Notes under the pieces: generated by a model
What the model was told of the DNA's origin: nothing
The model's database searches: none
What the model saw: the letters and a program-made list of their open reading frames with translations, nothing else
Made by a program: the position numbers and the translations under genes
Assembly (NCBI RefSeq): GCF_014200805.1
Contig: NZ_JACHDB010000002.1
Coordinates: 1,240,001 to 1,304,000 of the forward strand
Direction of reading: 5' to 3'
From: Nocardiopsis composta
Lineage (GTDB): Bacteria; Actinomycetota; Actinomycetes; Streptosporangiales; Streptosporangiaceae
Length of the DNA: 64,000 nt
Shown here: one piece after another, positions 8,427 to 15,668 of the stretch
How positions within the stretch are numbered: position 1 is the first letter of the stretch
Layout: the number at the start of each line of letters is the position of its first letter

Positions 8427-9455
8427 TCAGGCCGAGGGGGCCGGTCCCGAGGTGGAGGCGCGGACGATCAGCTCCGGGTCGTAGAGGATCCTGCGGTGCT
8501 CGTGCCCGCCGGTGTCCCGGGCCTCGGCGAGCAGGAGCTCGGCGGCGGTCCGGCCGAGCAGCCGGCGCGGCTGGCGGACCGAGGTGAGGGGGACGGCGGC
8601 GGCCTCGGCGAACTCGATGTCGTCGTAGCCGACCAGCGCGATGTCCTCGGGGACGCGCAGCCCCAGTGCGGCGCACTGGCGCAGTACGCCCAGGGCGAGC
8701 AGGTCGTTGGCGCAGAACACGGCGGTCGGGCGGTGCCCGGCGGGCAGTGCGGCGATGTGCTCCGCGGCGCGGCGGCCCTCGGCGATGGTCAGCGCGGCCG
8801 TCTCCACCACCTGCAGGTCCGCGCCGCCGGTCCGCTGCAGGGCCCTGCGGGCCCCGGAGAGCCGGTCGGCGACCTGCCCGAGCGGGAGCGGTCCGCCGAC
8901 GAAGGCGAGCCGGCGGTGGCCGGCGGCGAGCAGGTGCTCGGCGGCGATGTCGCCGCCGAGCACGTCGTCCACCGCGACCGAGCACAGGTCGCCGCGGGCG
9001 GGGCGGTCGACCAGGACGACCGGGGTGCCGCGGGCGGCGAGCGCCGCGATCCGCGGGTCGTCGGGGTCGACCGGGGTGATCAGCACGCCGGTGACCCGCT
9101 GCTGTTCGAGCAGGTCCAGGAAGAACGCCTGGCGGTCGGCGTCCTCTCCGCTGTTGCACAGGTAGAGCGCGAGGCCGGCCGGGTCGGTGGTGCGCTGGAC
9201 GCCGTCGGCCACGTCGGTGAAGAACGGGTTGGCGGTGTCGTGCAGGACGTAGGCGACGGTCCGGCTGGCGCCGCTGCGCAGCTGGCGGGCGGAGTCGTTG
9301 CGGATGAAGCCGAGCGCCTCGATGGAGCGCTGGACCCGGCCGCGGGTCCGCTCGCTGACCAGCTCGGGGCGGTTGAGCACGTTGGAGACCGTGCCGAGGG
9401 AGACGCCCGCGTGCGCGGCCACGTCCTTCATGCTGGGCGCGGCGTCTCCCCGCAA
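8427..9455 (-). CDS. LacI-family transcriptional regulator, probable rhamnose repressor
   Basis: A 342-residue DNA-binding regulator. The N-terminal helix-turn-helix reads MKDVAAHAGVSLGTVSNVLNR, followed by the hinge RQLRSGASRTVAYVLHD and a periplasmic-binding-protein-like sensor domain (GVLITPVDPDD, FVGGPLPLGQVADR, IALVGYDDIEFA). The best start is the TTG at 9455 because GGAGG lies 5 bases before it. An ATG eight codons downstream (9431) is the alternative. It is located between two copies of the palindrome TTGAATCGTTTCA, one before the propeller gene and one before the rhamnose transporter, so it probably represses both and responds to rhamnose or an intermediate. Confidence 0.9.
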   Translation of the reverse strand: MRGDAAPSMKDVAAHAGVSLGTVSNVLNRPELVSERTRGRVQRSIEALGFIRNDSARQLRSGASRTVAYVLHDTANPFFTDVADGVQRTTDPAGLALYLCNSGEDADRQAFFLDLLEQQRVTGVLITPVDPDDPRIAALAARGTPVVLVDRPARGDLCSVAVDDVLGGDIAAEHLLAAGHRRLAFVGGPLPLGQVADRLSGARRALQRTGGADLQVVETAALTIAEGRRAAEHIAALPAGHRPTAVFCANDLLALGVLRQCAALGLRVPEDIALVGYDDIEFAEAAAVPLTSVRQPRRLLGRTAAELLLAEARDTGGHEHRRILYDPELIVRASTSGPAPSA

Positions 9456-9843
9456 GCGTTCCTCCCCGGTGCTGCCCCTGGATCCCCGCTCCCGGCGGGA
9501 TCCCCCGACAGGACCCGACTCTAGATCAACCGGGCCCCGGCGGTGGAACGGGGCCGGACGGCGGCCGGAACCCGGGACACCTGCCCGTCCCGCATGGGAG
9601 TCCCGCCTTCCGGCGGCCTGTCCGCCCGGAGTCCGCCGGCGGGGAGGGGCGCCGGGGCGGCCGGGAAGCGCCGGCATGCCGGGGCGCCCCCGGGGCTCTT
9701 CGCTCCCTTCCGGGGCGCGCGGGGCAGGTGCTGGCGGAGGCATGTCACCGCAGGTCAAGAGAGGGAAAGGAGGGATCCGCTCTGTCGGCGGCCCCGGGGC
9801 GCGGGCGGGGCCGCCGGTGCGGGGCGGATTCGGCGGAGGAGGG
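9456..9843. other. Upstream region of the LacI gene
   Basis: Nearly 390 bases without a supportable gene lie between the repressor start and the rhamnose promoter. The stretch must contain the repressor promoter on the minus strand. I see no clear -35/-10 pair and no convincing open frame on either strand. Confidence 0.4.
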
Positions 9844-9905
9844 TTGACGCGGCGCGGGGAAGCGTGCGAGCGTAGCGCACATCACTTTTTGAATCGTTTC
9901 AAAAA
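9844..9905 (+). promoter_or_regulatory. Promoter and LacI operator of the rhamnose operon
   Basis: A -35-like TTGACG at 9844-9849, an 18-bp spacer and a weak -10 GAGCGT at 9868-9873 precede the 20-bp palindrome at 9886-9905 (arms TTTTTGAA and TTTCAAAAA, centre CG, one mismatched pair). This matches the operator at 8282-8295. A repressor bound here would cover the start region. The first clear gene, the transporter, begins about 715 bases downstream. Confidence 0.7.
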
Positions 9906-9993
9906 CGGTTCTGCGAGTGGCACCCCCAATCGTTCGCCCGGTCACCCGCTCTCGTCCATCGCCGGCGGCCCTCCTCCGAACAGGAGCGAAGCA

Positions 9994-10257
9994 ATGACGA
10001 ACCGACCAGACCCGCTGCAGCCCCGGACCCCGCCCGGCGGCGATCGGCCGGAGTCCCGGCCCCTCGCCCCAGGCGCGGAGCGTGACGCCGGCAGGGGTGC
10101 CCGGCCCGGAACCTCGCCCGGTGCCGCGTTCCGGTCTCGCGGCCGGGGGAACGGTGTCGGCCGCGCCGGTAGGGCCGACCGCGCCGGACACCGCGGGCCG
10201 TCGCTCCGGCACCGTCTGCACGGCCTTCCGCTCGCCCGAAGGCCGCACCGGGCCTAG
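9994..10257 (+). CDS. Doubtful small open frame in the rhamnose leader
   Basis: An ATG at 9994 is preceded by AGGAGCGAAGCA, a good ribosome-binding site, and opens an 88-codon frame. The product is Arg-, Gly- and Pro-rich without recognisable motifs, and third-position bias is weaker than in neighbouring genes. It lies directly downstream of the operator and may be a leader peptide, the 5' end of a decayed gene, or chance. I do not recognise it. Confidence 0.25.
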   Translation: MTNRPDPLQPRTPPGGDRPESRPLAPGAERDAGRGARPGTSPGAAFRSRGRGNGVGRAGRADRAGHRGPSLRHRLHGLPLARRPHRA

Positions 10258-10621
10258 CCGCCCGGAGCCCGGCGGGAGGCCCGGCAGGCGAACGGCGGTG
10301 GGCCGCAGCCCTCTGCACGCCCCGGAACCGCTCCCGGTGCGCCGGTGAGCGGGGACCGAGCCGCCCGGGCGGCCGCGACCAGGCGGTGCCGGGGAGGCGC
10401 CGGGCTTCCGCTCCTCCTGCGCCAGGCCCATCGGGCCCACCGAACCGCGCCCTCCGGGTGCCGCACCCCCGCTTCGCAGCGGCGGCGGCCCGGACGGCGG
10501 GTCCTCCTCCGCCCCGCGCCCGCGCCGACCCCGCGGTGACAGGCGAACGGAACATCCGGACGCCCGCCCCGCCCGCCGGAGCGGCCGGGGACCCCCTCGA
10601 CCACACGGAGAACCAGTACAG
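10258..10621 (+). other. Remainder of the rhamnose leader
   Basis: About 360 GC-rich bases lie between the doubtful frame and the transporter start. No gene, riboswitch-like pattern or strong hairpin was recognised. The last bases (GGAGAACCAGTACAG) provide the ribosome-binding site for the transporter. Confidence 0.4.
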
Positions 10622-11932
10622 ATGACGGCTGCGACGACATCAGCGTCGAAATGGAAGGCCACCACGGCGGTGGCCATGTCCAACTACATCGAGGCCGGAT
10701 CGATCATCGCGATCGCCACCAGCCTCAGCCTGTGGCAGGCGGAGTTCGGCCTGGACAGCATGGCGGTGGGGCTGCTGAGCGCGCTGAGCGCCAACGCGTT
10801 CGGCGCGGCCATCGGCGCCGCGCTCGGCGGTCCGCTCTGCGACCGCTACGGCCGCAAGTTCATCTACACCTACGACCTGCTCCTCTACATGCTCGGCACG
10901 CTCTTCGCGGTCTTCGCGGTGAACTTCGGCATGCTGCTCACCGGGTTCGTGCTCACCGGGATCGCGGTCGGCGCAGGCGTGACGGCCGCCTGGACCTACA
11001 TCGCGGAGGAGGCGCCGGACGAGCGCCGCGCCGGCCACGTCGGGGTGGCCCAGCTCGCCTGGTCGATCGGACCGGCCATCGGCTACCTGCTCGCGGTGTT
11101 CGCCGAGCCGCTCGGCCTGCTCGGCGCCCGGCTCATCTTCGCCCACCTGTTCGTCGTCGCCGCCATCACCTGGTGGGTGCGGCGCGGGCTCGACGAGTCG
11201 CAGCGCTGGAAGGACAAGGAGTCCAACCCCGACCGGGTCGGCACCTACCAGGGCTTCCTCCAGCTCTTCACGAACCGGAAGAACGTCACCGCGCTGCTCT
11301 TCCTCATCGGCGTCTACGGTCTGTGGAACACCGTCGCCGGGCAGGCCGGGATCTTCCAGCCGCGCATCTACGAGGCGACCGGGCTGACCGACGCGAGCTC
11401 CCAGTACCTCCTCCAGGTCCTCGTCTGGGGGCTGACCTCCGCGGCGACCTTCTGGGGGTTCATGCGCTACGGCGACAGCTTCTCCCGGCGCCGTCTCTAC
11501 TGCATCGGCGCCGCCCTCGGCATCGCCGCCTGGGCGGCCCTCATCTACGGCCCGCCCGGATGGTTCTCGCTGCTGTTCTTCGCGATCGGGTGGGGCGTCT
11601 CCTCCGGCATCGGCGCGCAGGCCTTCTACGGCCTGTGGGCGGCGGAGCTGTTCGCCACCCGGTACCGGGCCTCCGCCCAGGGCGTGATGTTCATGCTGGT
11701 GCGCGTCATGGTCGGCGTCCTCAGCCTCTGGTTCCCGCTGATGCTCGAGCAGACCGGCATCCACACCGTGGGCGTCCTCATCCTCGGCCTGCTGGTGGCC
11801 GCCCTGCTCATCGGCACCGTCTGGGCGCCGAAGACGCAGGGCAAGACGCTGGAGCAGATCGAGGTCGAGCGGTACGGCCGCGTGCTCGATCCGGGGAGCG
11901 GCGCCCGGGCGGAGGCCGAGACCGGGAACTGA
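10622..11932 (+). CDS. MFS transporter, probable L-rhamnose importer
   Basis: A 436-residue major facilitator protein with about twelve membrane segments. The loop 2-3 signature is visible as GPLCDRYGRKFIYTYDLL, the loop 4-5 region as GAGVTAAWTYIAEEAPDERR, and the C-terminal sugar-porter-like ending as APKTQGKTLEQIEVERYGR. It begins after GGAGAA and heads an operon with rhamnose mutarotase, isomerase, aldolase/dehydrogenase and kinase, so transport of L-rhamnose (or a rhamnoside) is the likely role. The family alone does not give the substrate. Confidence 0.85.
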   Translation: MTAATTSASKWKATTAVAMSNYIEAGSIIAIATSLSLWQAEFGLDSMAVGLLSALSANAFGAAIGAALGGPLCDRYGRKFIYTYDLLLYMLGTLFAVFAVNFGMLLTGFVLTGIAVGAGVTAAWTYIAEEAPDERRAGHVGVAQLAWSIGPAIGYLLAVFAEPLGLLGARLIFAHLFVVAAITWWVRRGLDESQRWKDKESNPDRVGTYQGFLQLFTNRKNVTALLFLIGVYGLWNTVAGQAGIFQPRIYEATGLTDASSQYLLQVLVWGLTSAATFWGFMRYGDSFSRRRLYCIGAALGIAAWAALIYGPPGWFSLLFFAIGWGVSSGIGAQAFYGLWAAELFATRYRASAQGVMFMLVRVMVGVLSLWFPLMLEQTGIHTVGVLILGLLVAALLIGTVWAPKTQGKTLEQIEVERYGRVLDPGSGARAEAETGN

Positions 11933-11999
11933 CGGCGGCGGGCCCGGGCGGCGCCCCGGGCCCGGCCGCCCCGCAGAACGAGAAGTAAGGAGGGGACCG

Positions 12000-12380
12000 A
12001 TGGAACGCGTGTGCTTCCGCATGCAGGTGCGGCCCGAGCGGCTGCCGGAGTACATCGAACGGCACCGGGCGGTGTGGCCGGAGATGCTCCGCGCCCTGCG
12101 GGATGCCGGCTGGACGAACTACTCCCTGTTCGCCCAGGACGACGGCACGGTCATCGGCTACCTGGAGACCGAGGACTACGAAGCGGCCCGGGCGCGGATG
12201 GAGCCCGCCCGGATCAACGCGGAGTGGCAGGCGTCCATGCGCCCGCTCTTCGCCGAGGGCGGGTCCTTCGCGGCGGGACCCGTCCGGCTGCGGGAGATCT
12301 TCCACCTGGAGGACCGGCTCGCGGCCGCGGAACCCGCCGCACCGGCCGCCGGCACCGCCACCGGAGGGAACACGCAGTGA
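12000..12380 (+). CDS. rhaM: L-rhamnose mutarotase
   Basis: A 126-residue cytoplasmic enzyme of the RhaM/RhaU family that interconverts the alpha and beta anomers of L-rhamnose and so feeds the isomerase. Family residues are present: the Tyr and His in EYIERHRAVWPEM, the Tyr in WTNYSLF, the motif YLETEDYEAA and the Trp in NAEWQASM. AAGGAGGGGACCG gives a strong ribosome-binding site. It overlaps the isomerase start by 4 bases (GTGA), indicating coupled translation. Confidence 0.94.
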   Translation: MERVCFRMQVRPERLPEYIERHRAVWPEMLRALRDAGWTNYSLFAQDDGTVIGYLETEDYEAARARMEPARINAEWQASMRPLFAEGGSFAAGPVRLREIFHLEDRLAAAEPAAPAAGTATGGNTQ

Positions 12381-13537
12381 CCGCCTTCGACCAGATCACC
12401 GACGACCTCGCCGCCCAGGCGATCGAGCTGCCGTCGTGGGCCTTCGGCAACTCCGGCACCCGCTTCAAGGTGTTCGGCGCCCCGGGCACCCCGCGCGACC
12501 CGTTCGAGAAGATCGCCGACGCCGCCCAGGTGCACCGCCACACCGGGCTGGCCCCCACGGTGGCCCTGCACATCCCCTGGGACCTGTGCGACTTCGACGC
12601 CCTGCGCGAGCACGCCGAGGAGCACGGGGTAGCGCTGGGCACCGTCAACTCCAACACCTTCCAGGACGACGACTACAAGTTCGGCGCCCTCACCCACGAG
12701 GACGCCCGGATCCGCCGGAAGGCGATCGACCACCACTTCGCCTGCATCGACGTCATGCACCGGACCGGTTCCCGCGACCTCAAGATCTGGCTGGCAGAGG
12801 GGTCCAACTACCCGGGCCAGGCCGACATGCGCGGCCGCCAGGACCGGCTGCACGAGTCCCTGCAGGCCATCTACGACCGGCTCGGCGACGACCAGCGCCT
12901 CGTGCTGGAGTACAAGTTCTTCGAGCCGGCCTTCTACCACACCGACGTCCCGGACTGGGGGACGAGCTACGCGCAGGTCTCCGCGCTCGGCGAGCGGGCC
13001 AAGGTCTGCCTCGACACCGGCCACCACGCGCCGGGGACCAACATCGAGTTCATCGTCATGCAGCTGCTGCGCCTGGGCCGGCTCGGCTCGTTCGACTTCA
13101 ACTCGCGGTTCTACGCCGACGACGACCTCATCGTCGGCGCCGCCGACCCCTTCCAGCTCTTCCGGATCCTGGTCGAGGTCGTCCGCGGCGGGGGACTGAA
13201 CGACCCGGACGTCGTCTTCATGCTCGACCAGTGCCACAACGTGGAGAGCAAGATCCCCGGCCAGATCCGCTCCGTGCTCAACGTGCAGGAGATGACGGCC
13301 CGCGCCCTGCTGCTCGACACCGAGGCGCTCCGCGCCGCCCAGGTCTCCGGCGACGTGCTGCAGGCCAACGCGGTGTTCATGGACGCCTTCCAGACCGACG
13401 TCCGCCCGCGGCTGGCCGAGTGGCGGAGCTCGCGCGGGCTGCCGGCCGACCCGATGCGGGCCTACCTCGACTCCGGCTACCAGCAGGCGATCGAGGCCGA
13501 GCGCGTCGGCGGGACCCAGGCCGGCTGGGGCGCCTGA
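12377..13537 (+). CDS. rhaI: L-rhamnose isomerase (RhaI type)
   Basis: A 386-residue metal-dependent TIM-barrel isomerase that converts L-rhamnose to L-rhamnulose. It resembles the RhaI type found in Pseudomonas stutzeri and rhizobia rather than E. coli RhaA. Metal-ligand segments appear in order: LVLEYKFFEPAFYHTD, VCLDTGHHAPGTN and DFNSRFYADDDLIVG. The start is the GTG at 12377, which overlaps the mutarotase stop. The longer open frame upstream is the shadow of rhaM. Context and sequence agree, so the assignment is firm. Confidence 0.94.
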   Translation: MTAFDQITDDLAAQAIELPSWAFGNSGTRFKVFGAPGTPRDPFEKIADAAQVHRHTGLAPTVALHIPWDLCDFDALREHAEEHGVALGTVNSNTFQDDDYKFGALTHEDARIRRKAIDHHFACIDVMHRTGSRDLKIWLAEGSNYPGQADMRGRQDRLHESLQAIYDRLGDDQRLVLEYKFFEPAFYHTDVPDWGTSYAQVSALGERAKVCLDTGHHAPGTNIEFIVMQLLRLGRLGSFDFNSRFYADDDLIVGAADPFQLFRILVEVVRGGGLNDPDVVFMLDQCHNVESKIPGQIRSVLNVQEMTARALLLDTEALRAAQVSGDVLQANAVFMDAFQTDVRPRLAEWRSSRGLPADPMRAYLDSGYQQAIEAERVGGTQAGWGA

Positions 13538-13559
13538 GCCCCGGTCCACCGGACCGGAC

Positions 13560-13580
13560 CCCGCACCCGGGCGGTGCGGG
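13560..13580. terminator. Intra-operon hairpin
   Basis: A perfect 8-bp stem, CCCGCACC pairing with GGTGCGGG around a 5-nt loop, lies in the 88-bp gap between rhaI and the aldolase/dehydrogenase gene. It could act as a partial terminator or a processing site that sets the downstream expression level. It is followed by two imperfect copies of CAGACACYGAGAC. Confidence 0.4.
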
Positions 13581-13625
13581 ACGCGCAGACACCGAGACGC
13601 ACAGACACTGAGACAGGGAGCAGAC

Positions 13626-15668
13626 ATGCCGGAACCCCACCCCACGGTGGCGCAGCTCATCGCACGGTCGAACGCGCTGGGCGCCGACCCCCGCAACACC
13701 AACTACGCCGGCGGCAACACCTCGGCCAAGGGCACCGACACCGACCCGGTCACCGGAGAGCAGGTCGAACTCCTCTGGGTCAAGGGCTCCGGCGGCGACC
13801 TCGGCACCCTCCGCCCGGAAGGGCTGGCGGTGCTCCGCCTCGACCGCCTGCGCGCCATGACCGAGACCTACCCGGGCGTGGAGCGCGAGGACGAGATGGT
13901 CGCCGCCTTCGACTACGCCCTGCACGGCAGGGGCGGCGCCGCCCCCTCCATCGACACGGCCATGCACGGGCTCGTCGACGCCGCCCACGTCGACCACCTC
14001 CACCCGGACTCCGGCATCGCGATCGCCACCGCCGCCGACGGCGAGGAGCTCACCCGGAAGATCTTCGGCGGCAGGGTCGTATGGGTGCCGTGGCGCCGTC
14101 CCGGCTTCCAGCTCGGCCTCGACATCGCGGAGGTCAGGAAGGCCGACCCGCAGGCCGTCGGGACGATCCTCGGCGGGCACGGCATCACGGCGTGGGGCGA
14201 CACCTCCGAGGAGGCCGAGGCCAACTCCCGGTGGATCATCGAGACCGCCGCCCGCTACATCGAGGAGCACGGCGCCGCCGAGCCGTTCGGCGCGGTGCGC
14301 CCCGGCTACGCGCCCCTGCCGGAGGCCGAGCGCCGCGCCCGGGCCGCCGCCCTGGCCCCGCACCTGCGCCGGATCGCCTCGGCGGACCGGCGGACGGTCG
14401 GGCACTTCACCGACTCCGAGGCCGTGCTGGACTTCGTCTCCCGGGAGAAGATGCCGGCGCTGGCGGAGCTGGGCACCAGCTGCCCCGACCACTTCCTGCG
14501 CACCAAGATCAGGCCGCTCGTCGTCGACCTGCCGGCGACCGCCTCCACCGAGGAGGTCATCGCCGCGCTCCCCGCGCTCCACCGGGCCTACCGGGAGGAC
14601 TACCGGGCCTACTACGAGCGGTACGCCACCGAGGACTCCCCGGCCATCCGGGGGGCCGACCCGGCCGTCGTCCTCGTCCCGGGCGTCGGCATGTTCAGCT
14701 ACGGGCCCGACAAGCAGACGGCCCGGGTCGCCGGCGAGTTCTACGTCAACGCGATCAACGTGATGCGCGGCGCCGAGGCGCTGTCCTCCTACCGCCCGAT
14801 CGGGGAGGAGGAGAAGTTCCGCATCGAGTACTGGGCGCTGGAGGAGGCCAAGCTCAAGCGCCGGCCCGCAGCGAAGCCGCTGGCCGGCCGGGTGGCGTTC
14901 GTGACCGGCGCGGCCTCCGGGATCGGCAGGGCGGTCGCCGCCCGGCTGGCGGCCGAGGGCGCCTGCGTCGCCGTCGCCGACCTCGACCCGGCGAAGGCCC
15001 GCGCCGCGGCCGAGGAGATCGGCGGCCCCGACACGGCGATCGGCGCGGCCGCCGACGTCTCCGACGAGACCGCCGTGCGGGCCGCCCTCGACCAGGCCGT
15101 CCTCGCGTTCGGCGGGATCGACATCGTGGTCAATAACGCCGGGCTGTCGCTGTCCAAGCCGCTGCTGGAGACCACCGAGCAAGACTGGGACCTGCAGCAC
15201 GACGTCATGGCCAAGGGGTCGTTCCTGGTGTCGAAGAACGCCGCGAGAATCCTCGCCGACCAGGGGCTCGGCGGCGACATCGTCTACATCGCCTCGAAGA
15301 ACTCGGTGTTCGCCGGGCCGAACAACATCGCCTACTCGGCGGCCAAGGCGGACCAGGCCCACCAGGTGCGCCTGCTCGCCGCGGAGCTCGGCGAGCACGG
15401 CATCCGGGTCAACGGCGTCAACCCCGACGGCGTGGTCCGCGGCTCGGGCATCTTCGCCGGCGGGTGGGGCGCCCAGCGGGCGAAGACCTACGGCATCGAG
15501 GAGAAGGACCTGGGCGCCTTCTACGCCCAGCGGACCATCCTCAAGCGGGAGGTCCTCCCCGAGCACGTGGCCAACGCGGTGTACGCCCTGTGCGCCGGCG
15601 ACTTCTCGCACACCACGGGCCTGCACGTCCCGGTCGACGCCGGGGTGGCGGCGGCCTTCCTGCGGTGA
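13626..15668 (+). CDS. rhaEW: Bifunctional L-rhamnulose-1-phosphate aldolase / short-chain (lactaldehyde) dehydrogenase
   Basis: A 680-residue fusion. Residues 1 to about 410 form a class II aldolase/adducin-type domain with zinc-binding His in HVDHLHPDSG and in GGHGITAWGD, plus TSCPDHFLRTK. From about 420 a short-chain dehydrogenase domain follows: cofactor motif TGAASGIG near 427-434, NNAG, and the catalytic YxxxK in YSAAKADQ. The aldolase cleaves L-rhamnulose-1-phosphate to dihydroxyacetone phosphate and L-lactaldehyde; the second domain would oxidise lactaldehyde to lactate. This fusion (as in B. subtilis YuxG/RhaEW) is an established variant. The ATG has GGGAGCAGAC upstream. Confidence 0.93.
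   Translation: MPEPHPTVAQLIARSNALGADPRNTNYAGGNTSAKGTDTDPVTGEQVELLWVKGSGGDLGTLRPEGLAVLRLDRLRAMTETYPGVEREDEMVAAFDYALHGRGGAAPSIDTAMHGLVDAAHVDHLHPDSGIAIATAADGEELTRKIFGGRVVWVPWRRPGFQLGLDIAEVRKADPQAVGTILGGHGITAWGDTSEEAEANSRWIIETAARYIEEHGAAEPFGAVRPGYAPLPEAERRARAAALAPHLRRIASADRRTVGHFTDSEAVLDFVSREKMPALAELGTSCPDHFLRTKIRPLVVDLPATASTEEVIAALPALHRAYREDYRAYYERYATEDSPAIRGADPAVVLVPGVGMFSYGPDKQTARVAGEFYVNAINVMRGAEALSSYRPIGEEEKFRIEYWALEEAKLKRRPAAKPLAGRVAFVTGAASGIGRAVAARLAAEGACVAVADLDPAKARAAAEEIGGPDTAIGAAADVSDETAVRAALDQAVLAFGGIDIVVNNAGLSLSKPLLETTEQDWDLQHDVMAKGSFLVSKNAARILADQGLGGDIVYIASKNSVFAGPNNIAYSAAKADQAHQVRLLAAELGEHGIRVNGVNPDGVVRGSGIFAGGWGAQRAKTYGIEEKDLGAFYAQRTILKREVLPEHVANAVYALCAGDFSHTTGLHVPVDAGVAAAFLR

Noticed and set aside
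8317-9159. Arg/Pro-rich open frame overlapping the LacI gene
   Set aside because: It is the same-strand shadow of the LacI gene in another frame, with no start signal.
13377-15626. 749-codon open frame antisense to rhaI and rhaEW
   Set aside because: It is a shadow of the sense genes, whose motifs and codon bias are clear; the antisense product has no recognisable domain.
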